NCBI RefSeq assembly: GCF_011046975.1
Contig: NZ_CP049253.1
Span: forward strand, 1,488,001-1,552,000
DNA: 64,000 nucleotides
Reading direction: 5' to 3'
DNA from: Microbacterium amylolyticum
GTDB taxonomy: Bacteria > Actinomycetota > Actinomycetes > Actinomycetales > Microbacteriaceae
The notes below the pieces were generated by a model. The model did no database searches. It was not told where the DNA came from and saw only the letters and a program-made list of their open reading frames with translations. Of the stretch, positions 1-8,675 are shown one piece after another. The position numbers were made by a program, and so were the translations under genes. The number at the start of each line of letters is the position of its first letter. Positions within the stretch are counted from its first letter, which is position 1.

Positions 1-636
1 GATGTACAAAATGCGGTCGACGATGTCGAGGATCGGGTTGACGTCGTGGGTCACGAGGACCACACCGGCGGCCCTGTCGCGACGTTCGCGGTCGATGATG
101 CGCGTGACGGCGCGCTGATTGGCCAGATCGAGGCTGGACAGCGGCTCGTCGCACAGCAGCAGATCCGGGTTATCGGCGAGCGCTTGTCCCACACGCAACC
201 GCTGTTGTTCGCCACCCGACAACGACCCGACGGGGTCATTTGCGAAGGACGATGCCCCAACGGCCTCGAGCAGGGCTTCCGTCCGGGCGCGATCGCCGCG
301 GCGCGGAATCGGCGCACCGAAACGCGCGCCGCTCACACCGAGGGCGACAAGGTCACGGCCCCGCATGTTCGTGCCCAGGGGGAAGGGACGTTGCTGCGGG
401 ATATAACCAACCCGCTTGTTTCCCTGGCGCACAGGGCGGCCGTTCACGCGAATGTCACCGGCGCTGAGGCTCTGCAGGCCGAGAATCGCGCGCAACAGCG
501 ACGTCTTCCCCGAGCCACTGGGGCCCAGAACGGCGATCAGCTCGCCGGGCGCCACCGAGAGGTCAAGGCCCTGCCAAAGGTCGCGGCCGCGTAGCCGAAG
601 ACCGGCACCGGCAATCTGCAGAACGGGTTCCGTCAC
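1..636 (-). CDS. znuC: Zinc/manganese ABC transporter ATP-binding protein, 3' end beyond the window
   Basis: The reverse strand from a GTG at 636 encodes an ABC ATPase that is still open at base 1. Walker A is GPSGSGKT near residue 40, the signature is LSGGEQQR near residue 140, and Walker B with its Asp-Glu pair (LLLCDEPLS) and the switch His (VTHDV) follow. It would energise the import of divalent metal captured by the lipoprotein encoded 73 bases upstream on the same strand; the permease gene is presumably to the left of the window. GTG 636 is chosen because the ATG codons just upstream lie in a frame that ends at once in TGA. A Zur-box-like palindrome sits at 647-661. Zinc is preferred over manganese because of this site and the His-rich partner; the substrate is inferred. 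Confidence 0.85.
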   Translation of the reverse strand, partial: MTEPVLQIAGAGLRLRGRDLWQGLDLSVAPGELIAVLGPSGSGKTSLLRAILGLQSLSAGDIRVNGRPVRQGNKRVGYIPQQRPFPLGTNMRGRDLVALGVSGARFGAPIPRRGDRARTEALLEAVGASSFANDPVGSLSGGEQQRLRVGQALADNPDLLLCDEPLSSLDLANQRAVTRIIDRERRDRAAGVVLVTHDVNPILDIVDRILYI

Positions 637-646
637 CAGACCACCA

Positions 647-661
647 TAATCATGATTCTCA
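647..661 (-). promoter_or_regulatory. Zur-box-like palindrome before the ABC ATPase
   Basis: On the minus strand this reads TGAGAATCATGATTA, with AATCATGATT (648-657) a perfect palindrome. It shares the TGAGAAT half with the other candidate Zur sites in this window, but the right half is weaker. It lies inside the short gap between the lipoprotein gene and the ATPase gene, so it may give the ATPase its own metal-controlled promoter. Confidence 0.4.
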
Positions 662-709
662 ATACGGCGGCTGGGAACCTGCGCCCCTCTCAGAGCCTCG
701 GAGGCGGGA

Positions 710-1720
710 TTAGCCCAGCGCGTCCATCAGTGCGTCGATGTTGGCGTCCATCCACCCGAAGTACTCGAGGCCGTCGGGAAGCGTCTCGGTGAACTCGATC
801 ACCGGAATTCCCAGAGACTCTGCCTCGGTGATCATTCGCTCCGTCTCCGAGCCGCCGGTCTGGGCGTTGGCGACGAGCACGTCGACGTCATCCTCTTCCA
901 GAGCCGTCAGGGCGGCCAGCAGAACCGCCGGCGAGACATCCTGACCGTGTTCGACGGCTTCGGCAAAACCGTCCACCGTGACATCGATCAGACCGCCGGC
1001 TTCGGCGAGGTAACCACCAACGGGCTCCGTGAAGAACACCGTGGCCCCCGCGTGCGCATCTTCGAGGCTCGACAGCCTGTCCTCGAGAGACGCAATGTTC
1101 GCGATAACCTCGTCCGCGCCGTCGACGACGATCTCGGCCAGTTCGGGCTCGAGGTCCGCGACGGTGTCGCGAATCGCCTCGACGAGGTGCTCGATCGTGT
1201 GCGGGTCGTACCAGACGTGCTCGTTGAAGCCGTGAATGTGACCGTGGTCGTCGTGATCGTCGTGATCATGGTCGTCGTGATCATGGTCATCGTCGTCCGC
1301 GTGTTCGTGACCGCCGGGATAGTCGTGGCTGTACTCAACGGCCTCGATGACGTTCGCGGTGGCGGCCCGCTCGATCAGACCCTCCATGAACACGTCATAG
1401 CCGCCGCCGTTCATGATGACCAGATCGGCGTCCTGGATCGTCAGCTGATCCTGGGCCGTTGCCTCGTAGGCGTGGGGATCAAGCGATGCCGAGTCGATAA
1501 TCGCCTCAACAACCGCGGCGTCGCCGACGATCTTCTGAGCGATGTCGGCATAGACGCTCGTTGACGCGACGATGCGGAACGTGGGCGCCGTGGGTTCATC
1601 CGTTGCGGCATCGCCCGACGCGACGTCGTCACCCTGGTCGCCCGCAGAACCACATCCGGCGAGAGCAAGGGCGGGCACCGCGAGGAAAGCGGCGGGGATC
1701 AGACGACGACGGTTACGCAT
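710..1720 (-). CDS. znuA: Zinc ABC transporter substrate-binding lipoprotein (ZnuA/TroA family)
   Basis: A 336-residue extracytoplasmic metal-binding protein. Start ATG 1720 is chosen because it directly precedes a lipoprotein signal: basic MRNRRR, a hydrophobic stretch, then the lipobox ALAGC. The mature protein has the cluster A-I fold signatures ASTSVYADIAQKIVG, SLDPHAYEA, HVWYDPHTI and PVIEFTET. Between roughly residues 130 and 165 is a loop very rich in His and Asp (repeated DDHDHDDH), the hallmark of zinc-specific ZnuA proteins, thought to sense or gather zinc. The gene sits upstream of the ATPase gene and has a clear Zur-like box (1738-1752) just before it. It would deliver Zn(II) to the membrane permease. 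An extended reading frame upstream of 1720 exists but lacks any signal and crosses the operator, so it was not used. Confidence 0.92.
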   Translation of the reverse strand: MRNRRRLIPAAFLAVPALALAGCGSAGDQGDDVASGDAATDEPTAPTFRIVASTSVYADIAQKIVGDAAVVEAIIDSASLDPHAYEATAQDQLTIQDADLVIMNGGGYDVFMEGLIERAATANVIEAVEYSHDYPGGHEHADDDDHDHDDHDHDDHDDHGHIHGFNEHVWYDPHTIEHLVEAIRDTVADLEPELAEIVVDGADEVIANIASLEDRLSSLEDAHAGATVFFTEPVGGYLAEAGGLIDVTVDGFAEAVEHGQDVSPAVLLAALTALEEDDVDVLVANAQTGGSETERMITEAESLGIPVIEFTETLPDGLEYFGWMDANIDALMDALG

Positions 1721-1737
1721 GCCTCGACAATACCGGA

Positions 1738-1752
1738 TGAGAATCGTTATCA
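1738..1752 (-). promoter_or_regulatory. Zur box of znuA
   Basis: The plus strand reads TGAGAATCGTTATCA, an imperfect palindrome with arms TGA-AA and TT-TCA, the form known for Zur operators in actinobacteria. It ends 18 bases before the znuA ATG, so repressor binding would overlap the promoter or transcription start. Confidence 0.7.
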
Positions 1753-1771
1753 GACTCAACGAGCAGACAAC

Positions 1772-1817
1772 AGCCCCACTCGCCGCCGGTTCATCATGCT
1801 CCGGAACGAGTGGGGCT
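1772..1817 (-). terminator. Hairpin downstream of rpmJ2
   Basis: An 11-bp inverted repeat, AGCCCCACTCG at 1772-1782 and its complement at 1807-1817, lies between the end of the L36 gene and the znuA promoter. It is placed to stop rpmJ2 transcripts before they enter the znuA operator. The loop is long at 24 bases, so it is not a textbook terminator. Confidence 0.5.
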
Positions 1818-1862
1818 CTCGCATCACCTGATGCAACTCGCACGGCTGTGCCCGCGGCGCGC

Positions 1863-1985
1863 TCAGCCCTGGCGACCCTTGAAACGGGGGTTCTGCTTGT
1901 TGATGACGTAGATCTTCCCGCGGCGGCGGACCACCTGAGCACCCGGCTGATTCTTGAGGGACTTGAGTGAAGCACGGACCTTCAT
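1863..1985 (-). CDS. rpmJ: Ribosomal protein L36, zinc-free (C-minus) paralogue
   Basis: A 40-residue L36 of the 50S subunit beginning [19 protein letters not shown]. The usual zinc-ribbon L36 carries three Cys and one His; this copy has no cysteine at all, so it is the C-minus form. Known biology of this family is that Zur derepresses C-minus paralogues under zinc starvation so that they replace the zinc-bound version and spare zinc. The context supports that: a Zur-like site at 1999-2013 lies between this gene and a divergent CobW-like gene, and zinc transporter genes follow downstream. Start ATG 1985 is preceded by the purine-rich GAAGGAGTCGTC. A normal C-plus L36 is expected elsewhere in the genome. 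Confidence 0.93.
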   Translation of the reverse strand: MKVRASLKSLKNQPGAQVVRRRGKIYVINKQNPRFKGRQG

Positions 1986-1998
1986 GACGACTCCTTCT

Positions 1999-2013
1999 TG
2001 AGAATGATTGTCG
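1999..2013. promoter_or_regulatory. Shared Zur box between rpmJ2 and the CobW-like gene
   Basis: The site reads TGAGAATGATTGTCG and overlaps a second imperfect palindrome extending to about 2017 (AATGATTGTCGTTATT). It is the only candidate operator in the 73-base divergent gap, so a single bound repressor could control both genes. Confidence 0.6.
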
Positions 2014-2058
2014 TTATTACTGTACCGTGGACAGTTCGAGAGTTCGAAGGGAACCCAC

Positions 2059-3069
2059 ATGGAGCAGGTTGACGTTGTCGCGGTCATGGGAACGTGCATT
2101 CCCGAGCGCGGAAAGCACGGCGTCCATATCGCCCAGCGCACCGGGCGAACGTTCTTCCCCGCACATCGGATCGCTGTCTCTCCCGATCCCGTCGATGAGG
2201 CACAAGCCTTGGCGGCGTGGGCGGATGGTCCCGGAGGAGCCGTTGTGGAGTTCCCTGCATCTGTTGCCCCCACCGAGATCATCGGCCGCTTTGCGCACCC
2301 CACCTCGTCGGCGTCCCTGGTCGGTCTCGTTTGCGTTGTCGACGCACCTCACCTGCTCGATGACATCGCCCGCGACGACTACCTCGTGCACCGCTCACCC
2401 GACGGCGATCGGGTCTTCCGCGCTCGTGCCCTGGCAACGGTCACGCAGATCGAATACGCCACCACCGTCGTCCTCATCAACTGGGATGCCCTCTCCACCC
2501 CCGAGCTCTCGACGATGCTCGCGCTCATCAGCGCGCTCAGCCCCCGCGTACGCACCCGCCTGCACCCGTCGCCATACGATGCCCCGGAACAGACCACCCC
2601 TCTCACCGCCGTTCAGGATCGACCCGGCTGGATCGCCCTGCTCAACGACGACTTCGAGCCGCACATGACCGACGATCGTGTGAGTGCTCTGCGCTTCCAG
2701 TCGGTACGCCCGTTCCACCCCGCACGGCTAGAGAAACTGCTCGACACGCAAATCGAGGCAGGCGCGTTCGGAAGCGTTCTCCGGTCGGCCGGCTTCTGTC
2801 GCCTCGCCACACGGCCCGGCGTCACCGCGCACTGGGAACACGTCGGGTCGATGCTGTCGCTGCCTCCCGTCAGCCGCGACGACGAGCTGGAGGACGACGA
2901 GGAAATGCTCGCGGCCGGACAAGACATCGCTCTGTTCGGGTTGGATCTCGATCGCCCCGCTCTCGCGCGCGCTTTCGGCGACGCCACCCTTACTGACGAA
3001 GAGTTCGCGCAGGGTCCGGCGGTGTGGATGACCTACGACGACCCCTTCCCCGCCTGGGCCGTGGCGTAG
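2059..3069 (+). CDS. CobW/ZNG1-family protein with a degenerate GTPase core
   Basis: A 336-residue protein. The C-terminal third is a good CobW C-terminal domain ([27 protein letters not shown], then [22 protein letters not shown]). The N-terminal half keeps the CobW layout ([27 protein letters not shown]), but the P-loop GxxGxGKT is replaced by a stretch around [11 protein letters not shown], and the NKxD guanine motif is reduced to LINWD. CobW proteins of the ZNG/YciC type are GTP-dependent zinc chaperones induced by zinc starvation; this one probably cannot bind GTP in the usual way. ATG 2059 has AAGGG upstream; an in-frame TTG at 2008 lies inside the Zur site and is less likely. Family membership is clear; function is inferred from the shared operator. 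Confidence 0.8.
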   Translation: MEQVDVVAVMGTCIPERGKHGVHIAQRTGRTFFPAHRIAVSPDPVDEAQALAAWADGPGGAVVEFPASVAPTEIIGRFAHPTSSASLVGLVCVVDAPHLLDDIARDDYLVHRSPDGDRVFRARALATVTQIEYATTVVLINWDALSTPELSTMLALISALSPRVRTRLHPSPYDAPEQTTPLTAVQDRPGWIALLNDDFEPHMTDDRVSALRFQSVRPFHPARLEKLLDTQIEAGAFGSVLRSAGFCRLATRPGVTAHWEHVGSMLSLPPVSRDDELEDDEEMLAAGQDIALFGLDLDRPALARAFGDATLTDEEFAQGPAVWMTYDDPFPAWAVA

Positions 3070-3082
3070 GCGCTCCGCGCAC

Positions 3083-6000
3083 CTATGGCCGAGGCTCCCC
3101 CAACAGGGCACGGTAGTCGTCGGCTCCGAGCGCCTCGGCCGGGGCCCCGGCAAGCACCTCCTCGAACAGGCGACGCTTGCGCGACTGCAGATCGAGCACC
3201 TTCTGCTCGATCGTTCCGGCGGAGATCAGGCGATAAACCATCACGGGCTTGGTTTGGCCAATGCGGTGCGCGCGATCAACGGCCTGTGCCTCGGCCGCGG
3301 GGTTCCACCACGGGTCGAGAACAACGCAGTAGTCGGCCGCGGTGAGGTTCAGACCCGTTCCGCCCGCCTTGAGAGAAAGGAAGAAGGCCGGCACCTCACC
3401 CGCCGAGAAGCGGTCGATCGCCCGCGCACGCTGTGCGTGAGGGGTGGACCCGTCGAGATATGCGTAGCGAATGCCGCGAGCCTCGGCAACCTGTGCGGCA
3501 AGACCAAGAAAAGACGTGAACTGGCTGAACACCAGCACGCGGTGGCCATCCGCGACGATCTCGTCGAGAAGTTCCCCCAGTTTGTCGAGCTTGGCCGAAC
3601 CGCCATCAGCGCCGGCGTAGCTGGGGTCGAGAGCATGCATTCTCAGCGTGGTCAGCGACGCGAGAATCTGAATGCGGTTCTTCTCGACATCGTCCAGCAG
3701 CCCCAACAGCTTCTGCTGCTCACGCCGGAACCGTCGCTCATACGCCCGCTGGTGCGCCGGGTGCAGAACCACCTCGAGCGTCTGTTCCGTTTTCGGAGGG
3801 AGCTCTGGCGCCACCTGCTCTTTCGTGCGGCGCATCAGGAACGGGCGCAGTCGCGCCCGCAGACGATCACGCCGTGATGCGTTCCGCTCGCGCTCGATCT
3901 GACGCTGGAACTGGTCGCGGAAATGCGCGCGGGTGCCGAAGAGCCCGGGCGCGACAAGAGTGGCGATCGCGAACAACTCCATCAGGTTGTTCTCCATGGG
4001 CGTTCCCGTGATCGCGAACTTCGTCGGCACGTCGAGCGTGCGGGCGAGGGCGTATCCGCGTGACGCGGTGTTCTTGACCTGCTGCGCCTCGTCGAGCACG
4101 AGAACGCGGAACCCCATCTGAGCGAAGTCTTCGTGGTCCAGTCGAAAGATCGCATAGCTCGTGACGACGAGGGCGGCGTTTCCGGCGGCATCGGCAACCC
4201 GAGTACCGCGCTTTCCGGCGGTGTCGCGGATGGCTGTTGCCCCGAGTGCTGGTGCGAACCGCTCGGCCTCGGCCACCCAGTGGCCGACAACGCTGGTGGG
4301 CGTGACAACGAGGAAGCGGGCGTCCGGTTCGTCCTCGCGGGCCTGGGCGAGCGCCGCGAGAACCTGCACCGTTTTTCCGAGCCCCATATCGTCCGCGAGG
4401 ATGCCGCCCAGGCGATGCCGTCGCAAGAAGTCGAGCCAGGAGAACCCTTCGCGCTGATATTCGCGTAGCTCTGCCGTGAACGACGACGGAGGATGCCGCA
4501 TTTCCACGCGATCCGCCCCCAGCTGCCGCATCGCCGCGAACCACTGCTTCTCTTGCGAAGAGATCACCCCGATCTCGGCGAGCTCCTGCCAGATGTCGAA
4601 CTGATAGCGCGGAATCCGAACGCGGTCGGATGTGGTGTCGTGCAGCGCCTTCGCCTGTGTGAGAACGTCGCGAAGGCGCGCGAACCGCTCATCGACCAAC
4701 GGGAATACCGTGCCGCTGAGCAGGCGGAAATACGTCTGTCCGCGCGAGAGCGCCGTGACGAGCTGACTGCTGGACACCGGCTCGCCCTGAATGGTGACGA
4801 CGATGTTCAGCTCGAACCAGTCGTGTCCACCGGGGTCGGCACCGAAAGAAATGAGCGGTTCCTCTGTGGCGAACGCGTACGCGGGAACCTCACTGTGCGG
4901 CTCGTACCGGACATCGTCGAGTGCGCGCACGGCCGGCAATACCTCGGCCAGGAACTCGACCGTCTCATCGCGGTCCAGGTCACGCGCCGGGAACACGCGA
5001 TCGGCCCGCCCGCGCTGCAGGAGGTGTGAAAAGCGTCCGGCCGCGCTCTCAACCATCGACATGATCTCGCGCTCAGCCGCGCCATCCCGGCGCGCACCGT
5101 TGGGGTAATCCCACTCCCAGAACAGCCGGGCAACGGGGTCCGCGTGACGAACGGCGAGCACAAGAACGGGGCGCGGCGGAAGGGGAATCTCGAACGACTC
5201 ATCGCTGGAGAACAGCGGGGCAACCTCGCGCACATGGGGCAGATAGTCCCGCTGGAAATCCTCGATCCCCACCGCAGGAATCGTGAGCCGGCCGCCACGG
5301 CGGAGACGATCGAATTCGTCGGTGGCCGGCGCTTCCAGCGGCACAATATCCGTGATTGCGGTGCCCTCCGCGCGGGCAACGGCGATCGTCGGCGCGCCCA
5401 GTGACAACACGGCGGAAGCGTCCGATGCCTCGGGCGCGCGATCGTCGCGCGTGATCACGGGGTCTACCCAGAGTGTTCCGCGCACCATGCGCAGATCGAT
5501 CGCCGCCCTGCTCGGGATCTGGCCCACCGCGATCTCGCGCTGCTCGCGCTCGTCGGCCACGAAGACGACGCCGGCGTCGTGCGCCGCCCGCAACAACTCC
5601 CACAGGCCGCGCGCTGGCGTCGCGTCCAGGCGAATCCACTCGCTTGTCCATCCCGTGCCGAAGTAGACACGGTTCCCACTGTGTTCACGCATGCGGTCGA
5701 CGAGAGCGGGGAAGTTCACGCGTGACGAAAACAGTGCCTCGATCTCGCCCAGCACGCGCGCCCGCGGATCGTTACTCCACCGCTGGGCCGCAAGGTTTTT
5801 CCACGTGACCTCGCCGCGCACCCAGGTGCCGCCCTTGCCTCGAACGGCGGGCCGGATCGCGATTCCCGCGCCGGGCGGATCACCCGCCTCGGCCTCGCGC
5901 ACGGCAAAGAGCAGAGCGATGTCGGACGGCGGGTCAGCCTGATCATCGTCGGGTTCCGCAGAGATCACTCGCTCGAGCGCCTTCTGCCACGTTGGCGGCT

Positions 6001-6355
6001 GCGGAGTGCGGCGGGTCGTTTCTGCTCCGGTTCCCGTCAGCGCCAGCGGTGGTTCGGCCGATGCCAGCGCGTGAACCGCGGCAGCGGCGTGCGCACACAT
6101 GCCGGCGCCGTCGTGAGAACACCAGCAGTCGATACTGGTCTCGCCCTGGGTGCCATCGAGGATCACCTCAACGCTGACCGACCCCACCGTGACCAATCCC
6201 GTGGCCACAGAACGCCCCGACTCTTTGCGCAGAACACGCACCGGAAGGCCGTGAAACAGCGCGCGCCCATCATCAGCGTCATCGGCCGCGAAAAACGCGT
6301 CAACGTGCGCTGGGGTGAGGACGAGCCGGGGCATGCGCACCACGTTAGAGCTCAC
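3083..6355 (-). CDS. SNF2-family DNA-dependent ATPase/helicase with SWIM zinc finger
   Basis: A 1090-residue protein. Near the N-terminus is a SWIM finger (CWC at 77-79, then CAH at 87-89). The C-terminal half is the two-lobe SNF2 engine: motif I DDMGLGKT near residue 650, motif II LDEAQ (DEAQ rather than DEAH), motif III ITGTPMEN, and motif VI VDRAHRIGQTKPV. Such proteins translocate on double-stranded DNA and remodel protein-DNA complexes; in bacteria the physiological role is mostly unknown. It is transcribed towards the CobW-like gene, with a 13-base gap between their stops, and is followed upstream by the dehydrogenase operon on the same strand. The start is either GTG 6355 or ATG 6334 (MPRLVLTP); the ribosome-binding purines sit directly against 6355, so 6334 is a real alternative. 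Confidence 0.9.
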   Translation of the reverse strand: MSSNVVRMPRLVLTPAHVDAFFAADDADDGRALFHGLPVRVLRKESGRSVATGLVTVGSVSVEVILDGTQGETSIDCWCSHDGAGMCAHAAAAVHALASAEPPLALTGTGAETTRRTPQPPTWQKALERVISAEPDDDQADPPSDIALLFAVREAEAGDPPGAGIAIRPAVRGKGGTWVRGEVTWKNLAAQRWSNDPRARVLGEIEALFSSRVNFPALVDRMREHSGNRVYFGTGWTSEWIRLDATPARGLWELLRAAHDAGVVFVADEREQREIAVGQIPSRAAIDLRMVRGTLWVDPVITRDDRAPEASDASAVLSLGAPTIAVARAEGTAITDIVPLEAPATDEFDRLRRGGRLTIPAVGIEDFQRDYLPHVREVAPLFSSDESFEIPLPPRPVLVLAVRHADPVARLFWEWDYPNGARRDGAAEREIMSMVESAAGRFSHLLQRGRADRVFPARDLDRDETVEFLAEVLPAVRALDDVRYEPHSEVPAYAFATEEPLISFGADPGGHDWFELNIVVTIQGEPVSSSQLVTALSRGQTYFRLLSGTVFPLVDERFARLRDVLTQAKALHDTTSDRVRIPRYQFDIWQELAEIGVISSQEKQWFAAMRQLGADRVEMRHPPSSFTAELREYQREGFSWLDFLRRHRLGGILADDMGLGKTVQVLAALAQAREDEPDARFLVVTPTSVVGHWVAEAERFAPALGATAIRDTAGKRGTRVADAAGNAALVVTSYAIFRLDHEDFAQMGFRVLVLDEAQQVKNTASRGYALARTLDVPTKFAITGTPMENNLMELFAIATLVAPGLFGTRAHFRDQFQRQIERERNASRRDRLRARLRPFLMRRTKEQVAPELPPKTEQTLEVVLHPAHQRAYERRFRREQQKLLGLLDDVEKNRIQILASLTTLRMHALDPSYAGADGGSAKLDKLGELLDEIVADGHRVLVFSQFTSFLGLAAQVAEARGIRYAYLDGSTPHAQRARAIDRFSAGEVPAFFLSLKAGGTGLNLTAADYCVVLDPWWNPAAEAQAVDRAHRIGQTKPVMVYRLISAGTIEQKVLDLQSRKRRLFEEVLAGAPAEALGADDYRALLGEPRP

Positions 6356-6370
6356 CTCTGACGAACAGAC

Positions 6371-7681
6371 TCAGTCGAGCAGGAGCGCCGGCTCCTCCAA
6401 CACGGCGGCGATGTCCGCCAAGAACCGGCTGATCTTGTCGCCGTCAACGACACGGTGGTCGAACGATCCGGAGACAGTCGTCACCCACGCCGGACGCACC
6501 TCGCCATCGACCACCCACGGCTTCTGGCGAATCGAGCCCATGGCCACGATGCCCGCCTCACCCGGGTTGAGAATCGGCGTTCCGGCGTCCATTCCGAACA
6601 CCCCGATGTTGGTGATCGTGATGGTTCCGCCCTGCTGGTCCTCGGGGCTGGTCTTGCCGTCGCGTGCCTTCTGCGTCAGGCTCTGCAGGGCGATCGCCAG
6701 CTCGCGGATCGACATCTTCTGCGCGTCCTTGATGTTCGGAACGAGCAGTCCGCGCGGCGTGGCCGCGGCGATCCCCAGATTGACGTAGTTGCGCACCTGG
6801 ATCTCGGCGCCGCTTTCGGTATCGATCCACGCGGCGTTGATCTCGGGAGTGCGCTGCGCGGCCCAGATCACGGCCTTCGCGTACACAAGCAGCGGAGACA
6901 CGCGTACATCCGCGAACTGCGGCTGCTTCTTCAACCGGGCAACGAATTCCATCGTTCGCGTGGCGTCGACATCTGTCCACACCGACACATGCGGCGCCGT
7001 GTAGGCGGACCCAACCATCGCGCTGGCCGTGGCTTTGCGCACGCCCTTGACGGGGATCGCCTCATAGCGATCATCCAGCGGCTTCTGCGGAGCGGGGATA
7101 CGACGCTCGCGCTCTGCCGGCCACTCCGGAGTCGACATATTGCGGAAAACAGACGCCTGCTCGGCGTGCCGCATCACATCTTCGCGGGTGACCTCGCCTG
7201 CCGGGCCCGTGCCCGCGACATCGCTCAGCGTGACGCCGACGTCGCGTGCCAGCTTGCGCACGGGAGGCTTCGCGATCACACCAACGCTCGACGCGACAAC
7301 ACGATCGTGCGTCTTAGGTGCTCGGCGGGTCTTCGCCTCGGCTCCGGAACCGTAGCCGACAAGCACCGCCGAGTCGGAGGCATCCGGCGTCGGCTCTGGG
7401 GTGGCCCCGCCTTCCGATGCCGACGCCTGCTCTTCTGGCGCGCCACCGGAGGTGTCGATCGTCAGGATCGGAGCTCCGACGTCGACCGTTGTTCCCTCGT
7501 CGACCAGCAGCTCGCCCACCGTGCCAGTGAAGGGCGACGGGAGCTCGACAACGCTCTTTGCCGTCTCGATGTCAGCGATCGTGTCATTCACGGCGATCTG
7601 ATCGCCCGGCTTCACGCGCCACTCAATCAGCTCGGCCTCTGTGAGACCCTCGCCAACATCCGGCAGGTTGAACGTCTCCAT
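6371..7681 (-). CDS. Dihydrolipoamide acyltransferase, E2 of a 2-oxoacid dehydrogenase complex
   Basis: A 436-residue E2. In order it has a lipoyl domain with the modified Lys in [15 protein letters not shown] (near residue 43), an Ala/Pro/Glu-rich linker, a peripheral subunit-binding domain ([17 protein letters not shown]), and a catalytic acyltransferase domain ending in the active-site pattern [10 protein letters not shown]. It transfers acyl groups from the E1-bound thiamine intermediate to CoA. It is the last gene of the E1-alpha/E1-beta/E2 operon. A single lipoyl domain and two-gene E1 are typical of branched-chain 2-oxoacid complexes, but actinobacterial operons of this shape can also serve pyruvate; the sequence alone does not decide. 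No E3 (lipoamide dehydrogenase) gene is in the operon. The start at ATG 7681 gives [12 protein letters not shown], the normal N-terminus. Confidence 0.93.
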   Translation of the reverse strand: METFNLPDVGEGLTEAELIEWRVKPGDQIAVNDTIADIETAKSVVELPSPFTGTVGELLVDEGTTVDVGAPILTIDTSGGAPEEQASASEGGATPEPTPDASDSAVLVGYGSGAEAKTRRAPKTHDRVVASSVGVIAKPPVRKLARDVGVTLSDVAGTGPAGEVTREDVMRHAEQASVFRNMSTPEWPAERERRIPAPQKPLDDRYEAIPVKGVRKATASAMVGSAYTAPHVSVWTDVDATRTMEFVARLKKQPQFADVRVSPLLVYAKAVIWAAQRTPEINAAWIDTESGAEIQVRNYVNLGIAAATPRGLLVPNIKDAQKMSIRELAIALQSLTQKARDGKTSPEDQQGGTITITNIGVFGMDAGTPILNPGEAGIVAMGSIRQKPWVVDGEVRPAWVTTVSGSFDHRVVDGDKISRFLADIAAVLEEPALLLD

Positions 7682-7694
7682 AACGGAGATCCTC

Positions 7695-8675
7695 TCAGTA
7701 GGCGAGCGCGCGGTCCACGGCTTCGAGCACGCGGTCCGCATCGGGAAGATAGGTGCCCTCCAGCTTGGCAGGCGGGAAGGGAACATCGAAGCCTGACACC
7801 CGGAGAACCGGCGCCTCGAGCGAGTAGAACGCACGTTCCGTCACGGTTGCGGCGATCTCCCCGCCGATCGATGTGTGCCCGGGTGCTTCCTGGGCCCACA
7901 CCAGGCGGCCGGTCTGCCGAACCGACTCCACGAGGGGGTCGTAGTCGACGGGCGACAGCGAGCGCAGGTCGACAACCTCGCAACTCGTACCCTCGGACTC
8001 AGCGATCGCGGCTGCTTGCAACAGCACGGCGACCATCGCGCCGTGTCCGGCCAGCGTCACATCCGTTCCCGGACGGACAACCCGCGTGGCGTGCAGCGGC
8101 AGGGCCCGATCATCGATGTCCACCTCGCCCTTTTGCCAGTACCGACTCTTGGGCTCCATGAAGATCACGGGATCGTTCGAGCGGATCGCATCCTGGATCA
8201 TCCAGTACGCGTCGTTGGGCGTTGACGGGCTGACAACGCGCAGACCCGGCGTGTGGGTGAAGTATGCCTCGGGGCTCTCCTGGTGGTGCTCCACCGCGCC
8301 GATGTGTCCGCCGTAGGGAATGCGGATGACAACAGGCATCGTGATGCCGCCCTCGTGGCGGTTCTGCAGCTTCGCCAGCTGTGTGGTGATCTGGTCAAAC
8401 GCGGGAAACACGAAGCCATCGAACTGGATCTCGATCACGGGGCGGAAACCCGCCATCGTCAGACCGATCGCCGTTCCCACGATGCCGGACTCGGCGAGAG
8501 GGGTGTCGAGAACCCGGTTCTCGCCGAAGTCGCGCTGCAGGTGCTCAGTGACCCGGAAGACGCCACCGAGCTTGCCGATGTCCTCTCCCATGAGCAGCAC
8601 GCGGGAGTCGTCTTCCATCGCCTTGCGCAGTCCGGCGTTCATCGCCTTCGCGAAGGTCATCGTCTCGCGGCTCAT
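7695..8675 (-). CDS. 2-oxoacid dehydrogenase E1 component, beta subunit
   Basis: A 326-residue transketolase-like subunit. The N-terminus ([20 protein letters not shown], then [19 protein letters not shown]) and the later segments [13 protein letters not shown] and [15 protein letters not shown] are standard for E1-beta. It pairs with the alpha subunit to bind thiamine diphosphate and decarboxylate a 2-oxoacid. ATG 8675 overlaps the alpha-subunit stop in an ATGA, indicating translational coupling, and 13 bases separate it from E2 downstream. Length and motifs are normal; nothing unusual is seen. Confidence 0.94.
   Translation of the reverse strand: MSRETMTFAKAMNAGLRKAMEDDSRVLLMGEDIGKLGGVFRVTEHLQRDFGENRVLDTPLAESGIVGTAIGLTMAGFRPVIEIQFDGFVFPAFDQITTQLAKLQNRHEGGITMPVVIRIPYGGHIGAVEHHQESPEAYFTHTPGLRVVSPSTPNDAYWMIQDAIRSNDPVIFMEPKSRYWQKGEVDIDDRALPLHATRVVRPGTDVTLAGHGAMVAVLLQAAAIAESEGTSCEVVDLRSLSPVDYDPLVESVRQTGRLVWAQEAPGHTSIGGEIAATVTERAFYSLEAPVLRVSGFDVPFPPAKLEGTYLPDADRVLEAVDRALAY

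Noticed and set aside
6455..8161. A 568-codon plus-strand frame opposite the E2 and E1-beta genes
   Set aside because: Antisense to two strongly conserved enzyme genes; no recognisable motif.
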